Shown piece after piece: positions 1 to 4,424 of a DNA stretch of 5,948 nucleotides. Below the pieces are notes generated by a model that made no database searches, was not told where the DNA came from, and was given only the letters and a program-made list of their open reading frames with translations. This DNA is from Candidatus Methylomirabilota bacterium (lineage in GTDB: Bacteria > Methylomirabilota > Methylomirabilia > Methylomirabilales > Methylomirabilaceae). Both the position numbers and the translations under genes were made by a program. Every line of letters starts with the position of its first letter. The first letter of the stretch is position 1. The DNA is taken from positions 2,818-8,765 of the forward strand of contig PQAQ01000251.1 of the NCBI GenBank assembly GCA_003105305.1, in the 5' to 3' direction.

Positions 1-40
1 CCGATCAAAATATCCGGAAATTACCTGGTTTACAAATATA

Positions 41-68
41 TTGACGACTCGTAGGAAATACGTATTAT
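41..68 (+). promoter_or_regulatory. Possible sigma-70-like promoter
   Basis: TTGACG at 41-46 (5 of 6 to the -35 consensus) is followed after 16 bases by TATTAT at 63-68 (5 of 6 to the -10 consensus). It points toward the chemosensory operon, but the first start codon is almost 400 bases downstream, so it would give a long leader. Such matches arise by chance in AT-rich DNA, and the true promoter could lie closer to position 464. Confidence 0.3.
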
Positions 69-360
69 TACGGGAGAACAACGAACTTGTCGATACCTCC
101 CATTCATATGGGTGATAATGTAATTGATCCTACGTGAACGGAGCGGCTCGATGGATCGAGAGACGACGCGTCAACTAGCTTCTCTTCTACAAGTCCGTTG
201 GGTGGGGCAATCTCACCTTGTCCCTGGCGCACTATACCGATCTTGTGCGCCGTCCCAGCTTCCTACTCCTCATTCCTCGTCAATCTCTCTCTCTACCGTT
301 CTTAGTCGCGAACTAGACCATATACGCCAATATGCGTGTTGACGGTGTGCATCTTGGAGA

Positions 361-380
361 TTACGTTTCAAATGACGTAA
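361..380. promoter_or_regulatory. Inverted repeat TTACGT-N8-ACGTAA
   Basis: Perfect 6-base arms (361-366 and 375-380) are separated by 8 bases, giving a 20-base dyad about 84 bases before the first cheW start. Size and symmetry suit a site for a dimeric DNA-binding regulator. No particular regulator can be named. It lies 14 bases before the larger dyad at 395-424. Confidence 0.35.
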
Positions 381-394
381 CAGGCGAGCTACTG

Positions 395-424
395 ATATCA
401 ACTGCATAGCTTGTAAGTTGATAT
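395..424. promoter_or_regulatory. Inverted repeat ATATCAACT-N12-AGTTGATAT
   Basis: Perfect 9-base arms (395-403 and 416-424) flank a 12-base spacer, and the dyad ends 39 bases before the GTG start of cheW. Nine matched bases this close together are unlikely by chance. There is no T-run after the second arm, so a rho-independent terminator is not supported. An operator for the operon is the most natural reading; a leader-RNA hairpin is the alternative. Confidence 0.45.
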
Positions 425-463
425 TTCTGGCACGCCGAGGTTGCAGGTGTAAAGGGGGCAGGC

Positions 464-973
464 GTGAGTGATCTCGCCATAACGCCGAACCTGTCGGATC
501 AGGACGGTCGAAGGGCGACGCTTCGATTGGTCGTGTTCGGTATCGAGGGACAGCACTACGCCCTGCGTCTCAGTGCGGTTGAGCGGGTGCTGCCGATGGT
601 GGCGGTCTCGCCGTTGCCGAAGGCGCCGTCTGTTGCGCTCGGCGTGATCAACCTCCACCGACAGGTCATACCGGTCCTCGATATCCGAAGCCGCTTTGAC
701 CACCCGCCCCGCAACTATGGCCTCGCCGGTCATCTCCTCGTCGCTCGGACACGCGAGCGCATCCTGGCCTTGCCGGTGGATGAGGTCGTCGGAGTGCAGG
801 AGGCGGCCGGAGAAACGATCACGCCTCCGGGTACGGTCCTTCCCGGGCTCGGGTACGTGGAGGGAATCGTCACGCTTGCGGACGGCCTGATCTTCATCCA
901 TGACCTGGATACCTTCCTCTCCCTCGATGAGGAGCGGCGGTTGGCCGAAGTCCTGGAGGAACGAGCCGGATGA
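464..973 (+). CDS. cheW: CheW-family chemotaxis adaptor (first copy, WspB-like position)
   Basis: A 169-residue cytoplasmic adaptor that would link the receptor to CheA in the signalling array. The CheW fold covers about residues 18-155: it opens with a strand around LRLVVFGIEGQHYALRL, has the characteristic GVINLHRQVIPVLDIRSRF block at 60-78, and ends with GLIFIHDLDTFLSLDEE at 141-157. That last block, with a short acidic helical tail, is typical of CheW proteins in Wsp/ACF operons. The GTG start is chosen because AAAGGGGG (450-457 region) gives a good ribosome binding site about 6-7 bases upstream, and the family's N-terminus fits. The stop overlaps the cheR start by 4 bases (ATGA), indicating coupled translation. 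The family is secure; the Wsp-like role is inferred from gene order. Confidence 0.93.
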   Translation: MSDLAITPNLSDQDGRRATLRLVVFGIEGQHYALRLSAVERVLPMVAVSPLPKAPSVALGVINLHRQVIPVLDIRSRFDHPPRNYGLAGHLLVARTRERILALPVDEVVGVQEAAGETITPPGTVLPGLGYVEGIVTLADGLIFIHDLDTFLSLDEERRLAEVLEERAG

Positions 974-2286
974 AGCTGTCGGACGACGTACGCCGGGAGG
1001 CGCAAATACTGATTGCCAGGCGCTTGGGTCTGGCCTTCCCGGAAGATCGCCATGCTGATCTGGAACGCGGACTCGCGCGAGCGGTCCGCGGCGCATCAAT
1101 GCCGTCCCCGGACGCGTATCTGAGCTGGCTGGCCGCGTTACCGGATGAGAGCCCGGAGTGGAGACGGCTGGCCGCGCATCTGACGGTCGGCGAGACATAT
1201 TTTTTCCGCGACCAGGGCTGCTTTGAGGCGCTGGAGCAACAGATCCTCCCCGACCTCATTGCGGCGCGCCGGTCGGCGGGTAACCTCAGGCTCCGACTCT
1301 GGAGCGCCGCGTGCGCCACCGGCGAGGAGCCGTACTCCCTTGCTATCCTGCTGGACTGCCTGCTCCCAGACCTCGCCGATTGGGTGCTGACGATTCTGGC
1401 GACCGACATCAACCCGGAGGCCCTGGAGTCGGCTCGGCGAGGGCTGTATCGGCAGTGGTCTCTTCGCGAGACCCCTGCATGGATCCGGGATCGATACTTC
1501 CACCGCCAAGGCGGCGAGACCCTGGAGGTCGACCTCAGGATTCGACGGATGGTCACGTTTGCGCCGCTGAACCTGGCCGAGGACGGCTATCCGTCTGTTG
1601 TCACCAACACCACCGCCATGGATCTGATCTTCTGCCGCAACGTCCTGATGTACTTTACGGATGAGGCTCAACGGGCAAGCGTAGGCCGCTTGCAGCGCGC
1701 GCTCCTGCCGGAGGGATGGCTGGTAGTCAGTCCGGCTGAAGCCTCTATCGACCTGCTCAAGCCGCTAACCCCCGTGAACTTCCGCGGCGCCATCCTCTAT
1801 CGGAAAGAGCAGCCCTCAGCCGTCAGCCCTCAGCCGTCAGCCATCGTCCCTTCGCCCCCATTTGCTTTTCCCCATCCCCCATCCCCTAACCCCCAACCCC
1901 CGCTCGATCGCGCGAGAGCGTTAGCCGACCAGGGCAATCTGGAGGAGGCCTGGCGGCTCTGCACGAGAGCGCTGGCGCAGAATGGGCTTGACACCGAAGC
2001 CTACCTTCTACTGGCGGCGATCTGTCAGGAGCGGGGTGAGATCGCGGAGGCCCTTCAGGCGCTCCGCCGGGTGATTTATCTGGCGCCGGATTCGGCGTCG
2101 GCCTACTTCCTGATGGGGAGTCTCCTGTTTCGACAAGGCAAGCGCAGCCAGGGGCGGCGATCGATGGAGACGGTGGTGAATCTGTTGCAGTCGGTCCCAA
2201 GTGATGAGGCGGTCGCGGGCAGCGACGGCCTGACGGCGGGTCGGCTTCTGGAGACCGCCAGAGAGTATCTGGAGTTGCGCTCATGA
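970..2286 (+). CDS. cheR: CheR-type MCP glutamate methyltransferase with C-terminal TPR repeats (WspC-like)
   Basis: A 438-residue SAM-dependent protein-glutamate O-methyltransferase that methylates receptor glutamates for adaptation. Residues 1-70 form the helical N-terminal CheR domain. The catalytic domain follows: LTVGETYFFRD at 71-81, the SAM-binding WSAACATGEEPYSLA at 111-125, ATDINPEALESARRGLY at 144-160 with the SAM-ribose acidic residue D146, and MDLIFCRNVLMYF at 217-229. All key motifs look intact. Residues 281-311 are a Pro/Ser-rich linker encoded by short DNA repeats. About three TPR-like units follow at 311-340, 341-374 and 375-412. Classical CheR has about 280 residues; the TPR extension is known in WspC- and FrzF-type enzymes. 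The partner MCP lacks a C-terminal CheR-tethering pentapeptide, so the TPRs may serve in recruitment (inference). GGAGGA at 955-960, 9 bases before the ATG, is a strong ribosome binding site. The gene overlaps both flanking cheW genes by 4 bases. Confidence 0.95.
   Translation: MKLSDDVRREAQILIARRLGLAFPEDRHADLERGLARAVRGASMPSPDAYLSWLAALPDESPEWRRLAAHLTVGETYFFRDQGCFEALEQQILPDLIAARRSAGNLRLRLWSAACATGEEPYSLAILLDCLLPDLADWVLTILATDINPEALESARRGLYRQWSLRETPAWIRDRYFHRQGGETLEVDLRIRRMVTFAPLNLAEDGYPSVVTNTTAMDLIFCRNVLMYFTDEAQRASVGRLQRALLPEGWLVVSPAEASIDLLKPLTPVNFRGAILYRKEQPSAVSPQPSAIVPSPPFAFPHPPSPNPQPPLDRARALADQGNLEEAWRLCTRALAQNGLDTEAYLLLAAICQERGEIAEALQALRRVIYLAPDSASAYFLMGSLLFRQGKRSQGRRSMETVVNLLQSVPSDEAVAGSDGLTAGRLLETAREYLELRS
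1810..1842 (+). repeat. Tandem 14-base (2 x heptamer) repeat, CAGCCCT/CAGCCGT
   Basis: The unit CAGCCCTCAGCCGT occurs at 1810-1823 and again, identically, at 1824-1837, followed by a partial CAGCC. Each unit is two related heptamers (CAGCCST). The tract lies inside cheR and encodes the start of the Pro/Ser linker (about residues 281-291) just after the methyltransferase domain. Confidence 0.9.
1869..1901 (+). repeat. C-rich heptamer array in the CheR linker
   Basis: Read in sevens from 1869 the tract is TCCCCAT, CCCCCAT, CCCCTAA, CCCCCAA, then CCCCC: five runs of four or five C separated by two or three A/T bases. It encodes the Pro-rich second half of the CheR linker (about residues 300-311), directly before the first TPR. 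The minus strand satisfies the usual G-quadruplex pattern. Confidence 0.85.
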
Positions 2287-2894
2287 ATAAGACTCGACCG
2301 GCGGTCAGTCGACAGACAGCCCGGACCGGATTGGAGCAGACACGCGGGGGCGTCGAATGCGACGGGAATCATTCCCCCGATGAGGTCGAGCGGATTTTGC
2401 GGGAGCGGGCTGCCGCGTTGGCGACGCCCTTGCCGGAGGTCCGGAATCCCACAGCACTCCTCGACCTTCTGGTCGTGACCATTGCAGGAGAGCGATACGG
2501 CATCGAGACGGCCTATGCCCTTGAGGTGATGCCTGTGCGGGATCTGACCCCCGTGCCGTGCACGCCGCCGTGTGTGCTCGGGGTGGTGAACCATCGCGGC
2601 CGGATCCTTCCGATCCTGGATGTCCGACGCGTGTTCGATCTGCCGGGGGAAGGCGCCGCTGAGGGGGGACAGGTCGTGGCGGTTCAGGCCATGGGGATGA
2701 CATTTGGGATCTTCGTCGAGGTTGTGGCAGGCACGGTTCGGGTTGCGGCGCAGGAGGTGTCGCCTTCCCCGGCAGCCCTCACCGGTAAACAGCAATCTAT
2801 CATTCGAGGCATGACGAAGGAGATAATCGCGGTGCTGGACCTCGAGGCTCTAGCCCGAGACCCGCGGATTACAGTGAACGAAGAGGTCGGCTGA
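2283..2894 (+). CDS. cheW: CheW-family chemotaxis adaptor (second copy, WspD-like position)
   Basis: A 203-residue second receptor-kinase adaptor. The CheW fold spans roughly residues 58-195: LLDLLVVTIAGERYGIETAYALEV begins it at 59, VLGVVNHRGRILPILDVRRVFDL is the conserved core at 98-120, and the end is KEIIAVLDLEALARDPRI. An N-terminal extension of about 57 residues precedes it; its part at 31-50 (SPDEVERILRERAAALATPL) resembles the helical lead-in seen in WspD-type CheW proteins, while residues 1-30 look unstructured and may be dispensable. The protein differs markedly from the first CheW, so this is not a recent tandem duplication. The chosen ATG overlaps the cheR stop (ATGA) with GGAG at 2271-2274 upstream; a later start is possible because the first 30 residues are not conserved-looking. 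The two CheWs may occupy different array positions (inference). Confidence 0.92.
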   Translation: MNKTRPAVSRQTARTGLEQTRGGVECDGNHSPDEVERILRERAAALATPLPEVRNPTALLDLLVVTIAGERYGIETAYALEVMPVRDLTPVPCTPPCVLGVVNHRGRILPILDVRRVFDLPGEGAAEGGQVVAVQAMGMTFGIFVEVVAGTVRVAAQEVSPSPAALTGKQQSIIRGMTKEIIAVLDLEALARDPRITVNEEVG

Positions 2895-2918
2895 AGCGGC
2901 CTGAGCGAGGAGAGCGCC

Positions 2919-4418
2919 ATGAGATGGACAGTGGGTCAGCGGATTACGGTGGGATATGCAGTGATTCTTATGCTGCTTATCGTGGTGGCAGGCGTGAGTA
3001 TGTATGTGCTCCCGCGCACGACCGAGATGTTCTCCGGCGCGGTACGCCAGCAGGAGCAAAGCCTCCAGGCTTTGGACGCTGACCGGAGGCTTGCCGCAGC
3101 GAATGCAAACTTCCTTCGTTTTCTCCTTACTACAGAGCCGAAATTCCTCAGGGCAAGGGAGGATAGTCTTTCGAGCGGCCGCCAGGCCATCGCAGCACTC
3201 CGCGATGCGAGCACTACGCCGGAATCCAGAAGCGGCTGGGACGAGGCGCTGGGTCTTTTAACGTTGTGGGACCAAGGACAACAGGCGGCGATTGCAGCAA
3301 AGATGGCCCGTCATGAGGCCGATGTGCTCAGCATCCGCGCAGAGGAGGCACAGCCGGTGCGTGAACGGCTCTTTACGCTGGTTGATCGCCTTGTCGCCTC
3401 CGACCGGGCTCGCGCCAGGGAGGCCACGCAGTCGGCGGCAACGGCGGCCTCCCGCGCCTTCTGGGTCATCGTCCTCGTGTCGGGTCTCGCGCTTACCGCC
3501 GGGGTCCTCATCGCCTCGGCGTTGGCGCGTTCCATTACCGGCCCCTTGCGCGACACGATCGCGACCTTGGGCTCCGCATCCTCAGAGATTGTCGCCGCGA
3601 CGACCCAGCAGGCCTCGGGGACGGCCGAAGAGGCCACCGCCGTCCAGGAGACCTCCACGACCATGGACGAGGTCAAGCAGACCGCGCAGGTGTCGGCGCA
3701 GAAGGCGAGGGCGGTGACGGAGGCGGTGCAGAAAACGGCGCAGGTCTCCCAAGAAGGACATGGGGCGGTGGAAGCCAGCATCAAGGGGATGCAGGAGCTG
3801 AAGGCACGGATGGAGGCCATTGCGGAGCGGGTCCTGGCCCTGAGCGAGCAGGGGCAGGCCATCGGCGAGATCATCGCCACCGTCAGCGATCTGGCGGAGC
3901 AGTCGAACCTGCTGGCCGTGAACGCGGCGATTGAAGCGGCCAAGGCCGGGGAAGCGGGGAAAGGGTTTGCGGTGGTGGCGGCCGAGGTCAAGGCGTTGGC
4001 CGAGCAGTCGAAGCAGGCCACGACACAGGTGCGGGGGATCCTGAATGAGATCCAGCGGGCGACGCAGGCGGCGGTGATGGCGGCCGAGCAGGGGGTCAAG
4101 GCCTCGGACGCCGGAGTCGGGATGGTGAGTCGGAGCGGCGACGCGATTCAGCTTCTGACCAAAAGCCTGACCGAATCGGCTCAGGCGGCGCAGCAGATCC
4201 TGGCGTCCGCGCAACAGCAGGCAGCGGGGATAGATCAGGTCGCGGTCGCGATGCAGAATATCCGGCAGGCCTCCACGCAGAATATGGCCTCGACGCGGCA
4301 GGTGGAACGGGCGGCTCAGAACCTGAATGAGCTGGCCCAACGGCTGACGACGCTCATCACAGGCAACGGCGCCGGCCCGCGCGCGGCGCCTCGCCACCGA
4401 CACAACGCTGAGAACTGA
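2919..4418 (+). CDS. Transmembrane methyl-accepting chemotaxis protein (WspA-like position)
   Basis: A 499-residue chemoreceptor of the inner membrane. Transmembrane helix 1 spans about residues 12-31 and helix 2 about 181-202; the roughly 150 residues between are mostly helical and fit a four-helix-bundle periplasmic sensor, ligand unknown. After TM2 comes RSITGPLRD (204-212), the first HAMP helix, but the connector and second HAMP helix are not recognisable: the sequence passes almost directly into the signalling coiled coil ([21 protein letters not shown]). The hairpin tip that contacts CheA and CheW is highly conserved: [31 protein letters not shown] at about 315-345, then [18 protein letters not shown] at 347-364. 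Glu/Gln pairs near 237-244 are candidate methylation sites. The tail ends RHRHNAEN, with no NWETF-like CheR tether. AGGAG at 2908-2912 is a strong ribosome binding site 6 bases before the ATG. Family certain; the signal sensed is not predictable. Confidence 0.95.
   Translation: MRWTVGQRITVGYAVILMLLIVVAGVSMYVLPRTTEMFSGAVRQQEQSLQALDADRRLAAANANFLRFLLTTEPKFLRAREDSLSSGRQAIAALRDASTTPESRSGWDEALGLLTLWDQGQQAAIAAKMARHEADVLSIRAEEAQPVRERLFTLVDRLVASDRARAREATQSAATAASRAFWVIVLVSGLALTAGVLIASALARSITGPLRDTIATLGSASSEIVAATTQQASGTAEEATAVQETSTTMDEVKQTAQVSAQKARAVTEAVQKTAQVSQEGHGAVEASIKGMQELKARMEAIAERVLALSEQGQAIGEIIATVSDLAEQSNLLAVNAAIEAAKAGEAGKGFAVVAAEVKALAEQSKQATTQVRGILNEIQRATQAAVMAAEQGVKASDAGVGMVSRSGDAIQLLTKSLTESAQAAQQILASAQQQAAGIDQVAVAMQNIRQASTQNMASTRQVERAAQNLNELAQRLTTLITGNGAGPRAAPRHRHNAEN
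4368..4390 (+). other. GC-only hairpin near the 3' end of the MCP gene
   Basis: GGCGCCG (4368-4374) and CGGCGCC (4384-4390) form a perfect 7-base stem with a 9-base loop, 26 bases before the MCP stop codon. It lies in codons for the poorly conserved C-terminal tail. There is no T-run, so it is not a standard terminator. It could slow ribosomes or mark an RNA processing point between receptor and kinase, or simply reflect local G+C richness. Confidence 0.4.
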
Positions 4419-4424
4419 ACGCCG

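Larger units (their letters stand above)
1..463. other. Upstream region without a convincing gene, low G+C
   Basis: No protein-coding gene is supported here on either strand. By hand count the first 420 bases are about 47% G+C (only about 35% in bases 1-60), against visibly more than 60% in the operon that follows. The stretch contains several small palindromes: AATACGTATT at 57-66, CCCAT/ATGGG at 99-112, CTCGAT/ATCGAG at 147-160, CATAT/ATATG at 319-334, and the stronger pairs at 361-380 and 395-424 listed separately. It most likely holds the promoter and control region of the operon, perhaps with decayed or transferred DNA further upstream. No tRNA, rRNA, insertion-sequence end or classical terminator with a T-run was seen. 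Confidence 0.6.

Noticed and set aside
99..112. CCCAT/ATGGG hairpin as a terminator of an upstream gene
   Set aside because: Five-base stem with no T-run; too weak.
124..342. A 72-residue plus-strand reading frame starting at TTG
   Set aside because: Rare start with only a weak upstream GGGTGA, Ser-rich sequence, codon choice unlike the operon, no recognisable domain or neighbour logic. Most likely chance in non-coding DNA.
428..445. Sigma-54-like promoter, TGGCACG followed by TTGCA
   Set aside because: The half-sites look excellent, but GG (429-430) and GC (443-444) are 12 bases apart instead of the required 10; sigma-54 is strict about this. It would be worth reconsidering only if a transcription start maps near 456.
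398..1198. 266-residue minus-strand frame opposite cheW and cheR
   Set aside because: Antisense to two clear conserved genes; composition is that of a G+C-rich shadow frame with no domain.
1810..1901. CRISPR-like array
   Set aside because: Units are 7 or 14 bases with no spacers and lie within a coding sequence.
3573..4355. Periodic Ala/Gln-rich DNA in the MCP gene as a DNA repeat
   Set aside because: The periodicity is the protein coiled-coil heptad, not a repeated nucleotide unit.
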